The position numbers were made by a program, and so were the translations under genes. From assembly GCA_002404015.1 (NCBI GenBank), contig DHIW01000064.1:40961-104960 (forward strand): 64,000 nucleotides of DNA, given 5' to 3'. The stretch is from Chloroflexi bacterium UBA4736. GTDB lineage: Bacteria > Chloroflexota > Dormibacteria > Dormibacterales > Dormibacteraceae. Shown here piece by piece: positions 16,640-24,019 of the stretch (positions are counted from its first letter, which is position 1; every line of letters begins with the position of its first letter). The notes beneath the pieces were generated by a model that saw only the letters and a program-made list of their open reading frames with translations, had not been told where the DNA came from and did not search any database.

Positions 16640-18657
16640 TGACGGCTGTTATCAAGGGCGGTTGCGCCCACGACTGCCCGGACACCTGCGCCTGGCATGT
16701 GACCGTCGAGGCCGGGAGGGCGGTGAAGCTCGCCGGCGACCTCAGCCACCCCATCACCCACGGCGCCCTCTGCGCCAAGGTCAACAACTACCTGGACCGG
16801 GTCTACAGCCCCGATCGCTTGCTGCACCCGCTGCGCCGGTCGGGGGCGAAGGGCGAGGGCCGGTTCGAGCGGGTGTCCTGGGATGAGGCCCTGGCGGAGA
16901 TCGCCGGCCGCCTTCAGGCGATCATCGCCGAGTACGGCGCGGAGGCCGTCCTGCCCTTCAGCTACGCCGGCAACATGGGCCTGATCCAGTACGCCGGCAT
17001 GGATCGCCGCTTCTTCAACCAGATGGGCGCCAGCCGGCTGGGCCGCACCATCTGCGGCGACACCGCCAACGCCGGCGTGGAGGCGACGCTGGGCACGCCG
17101 ACGGGGCTGCTGCCGGAGGACGTCGAACACGCGCGCTTCATCCTGGTGTGGGGCAGCAACACCCTGGTCACCAACCTCCACCTCTGGCCGTTCGTGCGCC
17201 GGGCACGCGAGCGCGGCGCCCGGCTCGTTGTCATCGACCCGCTGCGCACCCGCACGGCCGAGGAGGCCGACTGGCACCTGCAACCGCTGCCGGGCACCGA
17301 CGCCGCGCTGGCGCTGGGGATGATGCACGTGATCGTTCGCGACGGCCTGCACGACCAGGCCTACCTGGACGCCTACACAGTGGGCTTCGATCGCCTTCGC
17401 GAGCGCCTCACGGAGTACCCGCCGGAGCGGGTGGGGGAGATCTGCGGGCTGCCGGCGGCCGACGTGGAGCGGCTGGCCCGCGAGTATGCGACTTCCCGCC
17501 CGGCCTGCATCAGGACCCTGGTCGGCCCCGAGAAGCACGCCTCGGGTGGCATGTCATTCCGCAACATCGCCTGCCTGCCGGCGCTGGTCGGCGCCTGGCG
17601 GGAGCGCGGGGGCGGCCTCTTGCACTGGACACGTTCGCTTTTCTCCGAGGCGTTGAACGTCCGGGCGGCCGGCTCGCGGTCGCCCAAGACGCGCGTCATC
17701 TCGATGATCCAGCTGGGCCGGGCCCTGACCGATCCCGAGCTCGCACCGCCCGTCAAGGCTCTGTTCGTGTACAACTCCAACCCCGCCGTGATCGCACCCA
17801 ACCAGAACCTGGTGCTGGAGGGCCTGCGACGCGAAGACCTGTTCACGGTCGTGCACGACCTCTTCCTGACAGACTCGGCCCGCCACGCCGACTACGTGCT
17901 GCCGGCGGCCAGCTTCATCGAGCAGTCGGACCTGCTCTTCCCCTGGGGTCACGAGTACCTGGTGCTCAACCGGCCGGCGATCGCGCCGTTGGGCGAGTCC
18001 CTTTGCAACACCGACCTCTTCCGGCGCCTGGCCGCGGCCATGGGCTACGAAGACCCCATGTTTGGCGAGAGCGACGAGGACATGATCCGCGCCATCCTCA
18101 CCAGCGAGCATCCCTACCTGTCCGGCATCACGTACGAGCGGTTGCTGGAGGACGGCTGGGCCCGCCTCCAGCTGCCGGCCGTGCGGCTGCCCTTCGCCGA
18201 GGGCGGCTTCCCGACCCGCTCCGGACGTTGCGAGCTGTACTCGGAGTCGCTCGCGGAGCGCGGCCTCGACCCCCTGCCTGCCTACGTGCCGCCGGCACCT
18301 GACCGGCACCCGCTCATCATGGTGAGCGCCAAGGGCCACCTCCACTTCCTCAACTCCTCCTACTCCAACCTGCCCCGCCACGCCCGCGCCGAGGGCGAGA
18401 TGGCCGTGGACCTCGATCCGGTCGACGCGGCCGCACGCGGCATCAGCGACGGCGATCGCGTTCGCGTGTTCAACGACCGCGGAGAGCTCGTGGTCCCGGC
18501 CCGTGTGGGGGGCGGGGTGCGGGCGGGGGTGGTCTCCATCCCGCACGGCCGCTGGGGCCGGGGTGCCAACGCGCTGACCTCGGATGGGCTGAGCGATCTC
18601 GGCGGCGGCGGCGACTTCTACGGCACGCGCGTGGAGATCGAGCGGGCGACTCCCTAG
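16639..18657 (+). CDS. Molybdopterin oxidoreductase with N-terminal 4Fe-4S site
   Basis: 672-residue member of the DMSO-reductase superfamily. Cys9, Cys13, Cys17 and Cys45 form the [4Fe-4S] site. The core continues with RFERVSWDEALAEIA, RTICGDTANAG (likely Mo-ligand region), VWGSNTLVTNLH and YNSNPAVIAPNQ. The C-terminal dinucleotide-binding domain includes GDRVRVFNDRGEL. There is no Tat signal, so it is probably cytoplasmic. The GTG start overlaps the stop of the acyl-CoA dehydrogenase by one base, so the two are coupled. The substrate is unknown; no partner subunits are encoded nearby. Confidence 0.88.
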   Translation: MTAVIKGGCAHDCPDTCAWHVTVEAGRAVKLAGDLSHPITHGALCAKVNNYLDRVYSPDRLLHPLRRSGAKGEGRFERVSWDEALAEIAGRLQAIIAEYGAEAVLPFSYAGNMGLIQYAGMDRRFFNQMGASRLGRTICGDTANAGVEATLGTPTGLLPEDVEHARFILVWGSNTLVTNLHLWPFVRRARERGARLVVIDPLRTRTAEEADWHLQPLPGTDAALALGMMHVIVRDGLHDQAYLDAYTVGFDRLRERLTEYPPERVGEICGLPAADVERLAREYATSRPACIRTLVGPEKHASGGMSFRNIACLPALVGAWRERGGGLLHWTRSLFSEALNVRAAGSRSPKTRVISMIQLGRALTDPELAPPVKALFVYNSNPAVIAPNQNLVLEGLRREDLFTVVHDLFLTDSARHADYVLPAASFIEQSDLLFPWGHEYLVLNRPAIAPLGESLCNTDLFRRLAAAMGYEDPMFGESDEDMIRAILTSEHPYLSGITYERLLEDGWARLQLPAVRLPFAEGGFPTRSGRCELYSESLAERGLDPLPAYVPPAPDRHPLIMVSAKGHLHFLNSSYSNLPRHARAEGEMAVDLDPVDAAARGISDGDRVRVFNDRGELVVPARVGGGVRAGVVSIPHGRWGRGANALTSDGLSDLGGGGDFYGTRVEIERATP

Positions 18658-20051
18658 CCCGGAATCGTGGCGGCCAGGTGCAGGCGGTCCCAGTCCGAGT
18701 AGGGACCGATCACGTGCACGATGCGGCGCAGCCCGGCCTGCTCGAGGAGGCTGGCCGCGATCGCGGCTCGGTAGCCGACCCCGCAGTGCACGGCCACCGG
18801 CGCCTCGCGCGGTAGCTCGTGGGCGTGGTGGGAGATCGCGGAGACGGGCATCCGCACGGCGCCAGGGACGTGGCCGTGGACCCACTCGTTCTCGTCGCGC
18901 GCGTCGACCACCGTCATGGGCTCCGCGCTGAGCACCCACCTCGCCAGGTCCTCCACGTCGGCGGTCTCGAAGGTGGTCAGCTCCCGGCCGCTGGCGGCCC
19001 AGGCGTCCATTCCACCATCCAGGGCGCCGATCACGTTGTCGATGCCGATGCGGCGCAGCTGCTTGGCGGCCTCTGCGTGCTCGGCGTCGCTGCCCCCGGC
19101 CAGGACGATCGGCCGCTCGCGGGGCACCACCCAGCCCACCCACGCGCTGAACGGACCCTCGAAGCCGATGTTGAAGCTGCCCGGGATGTGCCCGCGGTCG
19201 TACTCGCGCCCCCCGCGCAGGTCCACGATCGCCGCTCCCAGCTCCCGGTGCTGCTCGGTCTGGTCGGCCGTCAGCTTCTTCAGCCCCGGCCAGTGGCGGC
19301 CGAGGACGGGCGCGCCCAGCCGGTTCAGCGGCGACATCAGGCGGTAGTAGTCGGGGTAGGGGCCCTGGTGCAGAGCGCGGGCGATGAACGGCATCTGCTC
19401 GGTCGTGAGCAGAAAGGGGTTGGTCAGCCTCTCATGGCCCATCGTGCTCGTCCTCTGCCCGGACGTGGAAGCGCCGCAGAAGGAGCCGCCGCCGTGGGTG
19501 GGGTAGAGCGCGGCCGTGTCGGGCAGGTCGCGCAGCCGCACGTGGACGGTCTTGAAGGCCTCCAGGGCCAGGTGGGTGGCCAGGTGCGGACCGAACAGGT
19601 CGGTGCGGGCGATCGCGCCCACCATCAGGGCGCCACCCGAGAAGAGCGCAAGCACGTCGCCGTCCGGGCCGTGCAGCGTGTAGCTGAGGTGCTGCGGCGT
19701 GTGGCCGGGAGTGTGCCGAACCCAGATTCGGAACCGCCCGACCGCCAGTTCGTCGCCGTGCTCCAGGGGGCGGTGGGCATACTCGAGTCCGGCGCCGGCG
19801 GCGCTCGCGATCATGCTGCCGGTCTCAGCCTGGAGCTCCCGGGAGCCGGAGACGAAGTCGTTGTGGACGTGGGTCTCCAGGCTGTGGGTGATGCGCACGC
19901 CGAGTCGCTCGGCGCTCGCCAGGTACTGGTCGACGTCGCGCAGAGGATCGATGGCGACCGCCTCACCGGAGTCAGGGTCGGATACGAGGTAGGTGGTGTT
20001 GCCCAGCTCGGTCGCCTCGAAGAGGTCCACGCGGGGATCCGGGCCAGCCAT
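18654..20051 (-). CDS. MBL-fold hydrolase with two rhodanese domains (persulfide dioxygenase/CstB-like)
   Basis: 465 residues. The N-terminal metallo-beta-lactamase domain has the metal motif THVHND at residues 60-65, HTPGHTPQHLSY and SGGALMVGAIARTD, as in ETHE1-type persulfide dioxygenases. Two rhodanese domains follow. The first has AGGSD where the active Cys should be, so it is inactive. The second has HCGVGYR with the Cys. Such fusions oxidise or transfer persulfide sulfur. ATG 20051 is preferred over a longer frame because the domain begins a few residues in. It overlaps the convergent oxidoreductase gene by 4 nt. Confidence 0.9.
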   Translation of the reverse strand: MAGPDPRVDLFEATELGNTTYLVSDPDSGEAVAIDPLRDVDQYLASAERLGVRITHSLETHVHNDFVSGSRELQAETGSMIASAAGAGLEYAHRPLEHGDELAVGRFRIWVRHTPGHTPQHLSYTLHGPDGDVLALFSGGALMVGAIARTDLFGPHLATHLALEAFKTVHVRLRDLPDTAALYPTHGGGSFCGASTSGQRTSTMGHERLTNPFLLTTEQMPFIARALHQGPYPDYYRLMSPLNRLGAPVLGRHWPGLKKLTADQTEQHRELGAAIVDLRGGREYDRGHIPGSFNIGFEGPFSAWVGWVVPRERPIVLAGGSDAEHAEAAKQLRRIGIDNVIGALDGGMDAWAASGRELTTFETADVEDLARWVLSAEPMTVVDARDENEWVHGHVPGAVRMPVSAISHHAHELPREAPVAVHCGVGYRAAIAASLLEQAGLRRIVHVIGPYSDWDRLHLAATIPG

Positions 20052-20202
20052 CAGCTCCGAATAATGCTCCCGGTCGGGCCGGCGTGGGCCGAGCGGTCGG
20101 GGATTACGGCCGAAGTTGCTTGACCAGGATTGGTTGGGAAAGGGATGCTCCCGACGAGGCATCCCCTTGGTTTTGCGGTAGGTTCATTCGGCTGGGCCAA
20201 CT

Positions 20203-20288
20203 GTCGGCGTGGCGGAACGGCAGACGCGCCAGATTTAGGATCTGGTGCCCGAAAGGGCGTGGAGGTTCGAGTCCTCTCGCCGACACCA
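20203..20288 (+). tRNA. tRNA-Leu(TAG)
   Basis: Acceptor arms GTCGGCG/CGCCGAC are perfect. The anticodon arm CCAGA-TTTAGGA-TCTGG gives TAG. A long variable arm (TGCCCGAAAGGGCGT) and an encoded CCA are present, as expected for a class II tRNA. Confidence 0.95.
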
Positions 20289-20370
20289 GTCCAGGTTCTG
20301 GCGCGAAGGGGTCGGTTGGCGAGACCGCACCTCTCCGGACTCCAGCAGCCAGGTTGGCGGGTCTGACACA

Positions 20371-20411
20371 AACAAAATCGCCGGACAGGATGCGGCATCC
20401 TATCCGGCGAT
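20371..20411 (-). terminator. Intrinsic terminator of the small peptide gene
   Basis: A 9-bp stem ATCGCCGGA/TCCGGCGAT continues, after one mismatch, as AGGATG/CATCCT around a CGG loop (20377-20411). On the minus strand it is followed by TTTTGTTTGTG, a T-rich tract. It lies 52 nt after the stop of the 37-residue reading frame. Confidence 0.75.
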
Positions 20412-20462
20412 CGCCACTCTCCAGGGGCCTGAAGAGGTTAAGGCGCTAGATTTGCTGGTTCG

Positions 20463-20576
20463 TTACCAGGACACCCAGTAGGCGAAGCTGTCGAGGAAGT
20501 CGGCGCCGCTGACCACGGCCAGCGTGCTCAGGACTCCGAGCGCGGCCAAGACTTTTCGGGTGTTTGTCCAAGTCAT
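20463..20576 (-). CDS. 37-residue membrane or secreted peptide
   Basis: The frame begins MTWTNTRKVLAALGVLSTLA, continues with a hydrophobic VV and ends in the aromatic DSFAYWVSW. A charged start followed by about 14 hydrophobic residues resembles a signal peptide or a single membrane helix. A GGGAGG ribosome-binding site lies upstream; a TTG three codons earlier is a possible alternative start. The gene stands alone between tRNA-Leu and a kinase, in an unusually A/T-rich stretch, and ends at a strong terminator. I do not recognise a family. The terminator is the main evidence that it is a real transcript. Confidence 0.6.
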   Translation of the reverse strand: MTWTNTRKVLAALGVLSTLAVVSGADFLDSFAYWVSW

Positions 20577-20805
20577 ATGAGTCAATTGCCCTCCCTTATT
20601 ACCCCCGAGTACATCGGGTGCAGCGCGATTCTCGTTCTTGGCATGTTCAGGAACGGCTAAGATTCAATAAATAATTGTTAATTCCGTTGGTATTTCGGAC
20701 CGACGATCAATTATCCGTCCCTGCCCACTCATCCGAGGGCAGCCAGCCCCGACAGTTGGGCGTCATCGCGCAAGTCGCGCCCAGAGCCGCCGTTGGAATT
20801 ACCGC

Positions 20806-21660
20806 ATGGTTATCGGGGTCGATCCCCGGACCGGGTGGGTAGGACGCGAGGTCGGCGGCTACCACGTCCTCAGGGCGCTCGGCGAGGGAGGCATGGGACT
20901 CGTCTTCCTTGCGGAGCATCGCCTTCTCGGCCGGAAGGCGGCGATCAAGACGATCCGGCCTGATGTCGCCCAGGAGCAGAACTTCGGCATGCGCTTCCAG
21001 GTGGAGGCTCGGGCGATCGCCACCCTGGACCACCCTGGCGTCGTGCGCCTGTACGACTTCGCCTTCGAGCAGGGTGTGCCCTACATGGTGCTGGAGCTCG
21101 TGCAGGGCCAGACCCTCGAGGATGTGCTCGAGAACACCGGCCGCCTGCACCCCAAGCGCGTGCTCGAGCTGCTGTGGCCGGCGGCGGCCGGCCTCGACCA
21201 CGCCCATATCCGCGGTGTGATCCACCGCGACGTCAAGCCGGGCAACATCCTCCTGGCGGACGACGGTCGGACCCTGATGACGGACTTCGGCCTGGCCTGC
21301 CTGGCCGGGTTCACCCTGGCGACCGACCCGGATTCGTTCCTGGGCACCCCGGACTACATCGCACCGGAACAGATGAGCGACGCGGCCCTTGACGGCCGCG
21401 CGGATATCTACTCCTTCGCGGCTGTCATCTATGAGTGCGTCACGGGCCAGAAGCCCTTCCTGGGCAAGAGCTGGATCGAGGTCGCCACCCGCCGCCTCAC
21501 CGAGCCCCCGCCGATCGCCAACGGCGTTCCCGAAGCCTTTGCCCGTTCGCTGGCCGCCGCCATGGACCGCGACCCCCTGCGGCGGCCGGTGCGGGCCACC
21601 CAGCTGATGGACGAGCTGGCCGGGGGCCTGGGCGGAACGGTCGTCGTCGGCCCGATGTAG
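20806..21660 (+). CDS. Soluble Ser/Thr protein kinase (PknB-like)
   Basis: 284 residues consisting of little more than the kinase domain. P-loop LGEGGMGLVF, Lys in AAIKTI, catalytic loop HRDVKPGN, DFGLA and the APE motif as IAPEQM are all intact, so it should be active. There is no transmembrane helix or sensor domain, unlike typical PknB, so it presumably acts in the cytoplasm with an unknown partner. ATG 20806 has no ribosome-binding site; TGGAAT lies 6 nt upstream. A tRNA-Leu gene follows. Confidence 0.9.
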   Translation: MVIGVDPRTGWVGREVGGYHVLRALGEGGMGLVFLAEHRLLGRKAAIKTIRPDVAQEQNFGMRFQVEARAIATLDHPGVVRLYDFAFEQGVPYMVLELVQGQTLEDVLENTGRLHPKRVLELLWPAAAGLDHAHIRGVIHRDVKPGNILLADDGRTLMTDFGLACLAGFTLATDPDSFLGTPDYIAPEQMSDAALDGRADIYSFAAVIYECVTGQKPFLGKSWIEVATRRLTEPPPIANGVPEAFARSLAAAMDRDPLRRPVRATQLMDELAGGLGGTVVVGPM

Positions 21661-21750
21661 CCGGCCCCGCCTGGGGTCCAGCCGGACCTCCTGGCGGTGG
21701 CACTCGAGGCGAAAGTCGAGGCTCGACCGGATGTTATTGTCGGAGCCCGC

Positions 21751-21837
21751 GCCGAGATGGCGGAATCGGCAGACGCGACGGTCTCAAAAACCGTTGGGAG
21801 AAATCCCGTGGGGGTTCGACTCCCCCTCTCGGCACCA
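21751..21837 (+). tRNA. tRNA-Leu(CAA), left boundary of a probable island
   Basis: Acceptor arms GCCGAGA/TCTCGGC are perfect. The anticodon arm ACGGT-CTCAAAA-ACCGT gives CAA. It has a long variable arm, T-loop TTCGACT and an encoded CCA. The 24 nt from 21773 to 21796 recur exactly at 31561-31584. Confidence 0.95.
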
Positions 21838-21891
21838 AATACCCTCGGGGGCGCTTTCTCAAAGCCACCTCGAGAGGTAACTTGAGTTCAG

Positions 21892-21949
21892 AAACCGGCC
21901 GATACGGGCCGGTTTCGCCTTTTCTGAGGCCCCGTTCGGCGGGCCTCAG
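21892..21949 (+). terminator. Terminator hairpins after tRNA-Leu(CAA)
   Basis: AAACCGGCC-GATACG-GGCCGGTTT (21892-21915) is followed by CGCCTTTTCT, a good intrinsic terminator. A second 9-bp stem CTGAGGCCC/GGGCCTCAG occupies 21924-21949. Confidence 0.75.
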
Positions 21950-22321
21950 GGGAGACTCAAGGAGGTGTCAAGGTGCTGGAAAAAATCGATAAACCGTTGG
22001 ACTCCTATCCGAAGCGGTTCCTCTTCGCCCTCCCAGCCTGGCTCCCATTAACCCTGCCCGGCGCTCTGCCGTGGCCTCACCGCTGGCTGCCGGCTGATCA
22101 GGGGGCGCAGCCCTCACTCTCGGGCGGCATTAGGTTTGAGCCGGCTCGGGAAGCTGGCTGCAATAACCCCATGCCCGGCGCCGTGGCCGTGGCCCAACCG
22201 TTGATTGCCTAACGCCCGGGCGATCCGGCCGGGCGCTGTCGCTGAATAGGAGTCTGGTTCAAACCCGACCGTTGGTTGCGCTCGCCTGGCCTCTTTTCGT
22301 CAATCCAATGAGGAGGCGGTC
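21950..22321 (+). other. IS110 upstream non-coding region, candidate bridge-RNA locus
   Basis: This stretch precedes the transposase. It contains a weak 79-codon frame (GTG 21973) behind a good AAGGAGG site, starting MLEKIDKPLDSYPKRFLFAL, which does not resemble a known protein and may be a remnant. It also holds a 9-bp long-range inverted repeat GACTCCTAT (22000-22008) / ATAGGAGTC (22246-22254) and an inner hairpin CGCCCGG (22213-22219) / CCGGGCG (22229-22235). IS110 elements encode their bridge RNA beside the transposase, so a structured RNA here is plausible but unproven. Confidence 0.4.
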
Positions 22322-23370
22322 ATGGTCTTCGGTATCGACAGTCATAAGGAAACGCTTGCGATCTGCGGCGTCGACGAGATTGGTCGCCAGCAGGCTGCGA
22401 AGGAGTTCCCGAACTCAAGGTCCGGACACGGCGCTCTCCTTGACTGGGCGCGCCAGCTGGGTGGTGACCCCGTCTTTGCGATCGAGGGCTCGGGCGGATT
22501 CGGCCGCGCTCTTGCCCTCTATCTTGCAGCTCACCGGCAGAGGGTGGTTGAGGTTCCACCTGGCCTCACCGCCCGAGAGCGTCGCCGGCTGCGGGCCCGG
22601 GGCAAGTCCGACCCTGGCGACGCCCTCGCGATTGCTCGGGTGGGCATCCGCGAGACTGACCTTCCGGAGCCGTCCAGCATCGGCAGGAGCCGCGAGATGC
22701 GGGAGCTGGTCGACTACCGGGAGCAGCTGGTGGGGGAGAGGACCCGCTGCGCCAATCGCCTGCATGCCGATCTGGTCGCGCTCTGCCCCGGTTATCAGGT
22801 CGAGATCAAGAACCTGGTTAGCAAGCGCTACCTGGCCAGGGCTGAGCTCATTCTGGCGGACAACTCGGCTATCCGGGCCGGGCTGGCCAGGCGCCGGCTC
22901 CAGGCCCTGCGCCGGCTCGATGTCGAGACTGCCGAGTTAAAGCAGGAGATCACTCGAATGATTAAGGCGAGCGGTACGAACCTCACGGCGATTACCGGAA
23001 TCAGCGCGCTTGGCGCCGCCCGAATCCTGGGCGAGGTAGGCGACGTGCGCCGATTTGTCTCCAAGAACCATTTCGCATCCGCGACGGGTACCGCTCCGGT
23101 TCCGGCCTCGTCTGGGAGCGTTCGGCGGCACCGACTCAACCGCGGCGGGAATCGACGGCTGAACCGGGCGATCCACACGATCGCGCTGGTCCAGGCGCAG
23201 ATTGATCCCCGAGGTCACGCTTATGTGCAGCGGCTCCGCGCAGATGGCAAGACTTGGCGAGAGGCGATTCGTTGCCTCAAGCGCCACCTGGCGAATGTGA
23301 TCTTCCGCGAGCTAATGGCCGAAAGGGCTGCTCAGTGAGGGCGGCCGGTCGGTTAAGCGACCGCCAGCAT
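22000..23370 (+). mobile_element. IS110-family insertion sequence (ends not defined)
   Basis: One transposase gene with a long structured upstream region and a short downstream hairpin (GGTCG-GTTAAG-CGACC near 23347-23362). IS110 elements usually lack terminal inverted repeats and target-site duplications, so the limits given are approximate. It sits just inside the tRNA-Leu boundary. Confidence 0.5.
22322..23338 (+). CDS. IS110-family transposase
   Basis: 338 residues. The N-terminal RuvC-like DEDD domain is complete: Asp6 (GIDSHKE), Glu55 (AIEGSGG), Asp97 and Asp100 (SDPGDA). The C-terminal transposase_20 part has LTAITGISALGAARILGEVG, a helix-hairpin-helix-like motif, then SATGTAPVPASSGS with candidate catalytic serines, and HRLNRGGNRRLNRAIH. 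All catalytic positions appear intact and the gene is uninterrupted, so the element may be active. It has a strong GGAGG site, unlike the leaderless chromosomal genes around it. Confidence 0.95.
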   Translation: MVFGIDSHKETLAICGVDEIGRQQAAKEFPNSRSGHGALLDWARQLGGDPVFAIEGSGGFGRALALYLAAHRQRVVEVPPGLTARERRRLRARGKSDPGDALAIARVGIRETDLPEPSSIGRSREMRELVDYREQLVGERTRCANRLHADLVALCPGYQVEIKNLVSKRYLARAELILADNSAIRAGLARRRLQALRRLDVETAELKQEITRMIKASGTNLTAITGISALGAARILGEVGDVRRFVSKNHFASATGTAPVPASSGSVRRHRLNRGGNRRLNRAIHTIALVQAQIDPRGHAYVQRLRADGKTWREAIRCLKRHLANVIFRELMAERAAQ

Positions 23371-23516
23371 CAGCGAGGGGTCACCGAACGACCAGGCCTG
23401 CCCTCGCCAAAAGACCCAGTGAGGTCCGGACGTTGTCCTCTGTCATCGTCTAGAGCTGGAGGCAACCCTTGTTCTGCACCAACCAACCAGCGACGACCTG
23501 ACACAAGGAGACGCCA

Positions 23517-23597
23517 ATGCCAATTACTGAGAAACAGGGAGGCGCGAAGCGGAAGGCCACCGACTACGCGCTCGCCATGGGCATCGCGATCGGCGCC
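23517..23597 (+). pseudogene. 5' fragment of a small glycine-rich membrane protein gene
   Basis: Behind an AAGGAG site, ATG 23517 opens MPITEKQGGAKRKATDYALA and then MGIAIGA, which looks like the start of a small protein with a charged head and a glycine-zipper helix. After about 23595 the sequence is simply the antisense of the VIT gene, so the original gene was cut there. A deletion probably joined the two genes head-on. Confidence 0.45.
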
Positions 23598-24019
23598 TCG
23601 AACCGCATCATGAAGTCGACCCACCCCTCCTGCCGCCGCTCGAGCCCTGCCAGTACCGCCTGGGACTCGTCCATTGTCAGCCCGTGCCTGGTGAGGATCT
23701 CCAGGACCTCCCGCTCCTCGAAATCGCGCTTGTTGACGATCTCGTCCTCTTCGCGCTGGCGCTCGCGGCGATAGTGGTCCGACTCGCCGCGGGCGGCGAG
23801 GAATCCGCCGAGCCCCATCGCTATCGACCCGGCAGCCACCTCGGCCAGGCCGGCCGCGACCACCAGATGGGGGCTCGCGATGGCGCCTGAGATGCCGGCC
23901 GCCAGCGCAAACGGAACCGTCAGGCCATCTGACATCCCGATGACGACATCACGGACCGCATCCCCTGCCGTGAAATGGCCCTCGACATGGTGCAGCTTGG
24001 GAAGAACCCTGGTACTCAT
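23564..24019 (-). pseudogene. VIT1/CCC1-family transporter, C-terminally truncated
   Basis: 151 residues where the family usually has well over 200. HVEGHFTAGDAVRDVVIGMSDGLTVPFAL and the helix with GLAEVAAGSIAMGLGGFLAA match the N-terminal half of Fe/Mn vacuolar-type transporters. The cytoplasmic metal-binding helices REREREED-like region (RRERQREEDEIVNKRDFEERE) is present. After WVDFMMRFE the sequence departs into APIAMPMASA and stops, so the final helices are missing. ATG 24019 overlaps the P-type ATPase stop (ATGA), showing an original operon. Confidence 0.8.

Noticed and set aside
21973..22212. 79-codon frame behind a good ribosome-binding site upstream of the transposase
   Set aside because: Not listed as a gene: no similarity to a known protein, unusual composition after residue 35, and it lies in the region expected to be non-coding in an IS110 element. 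It may be a remnant.
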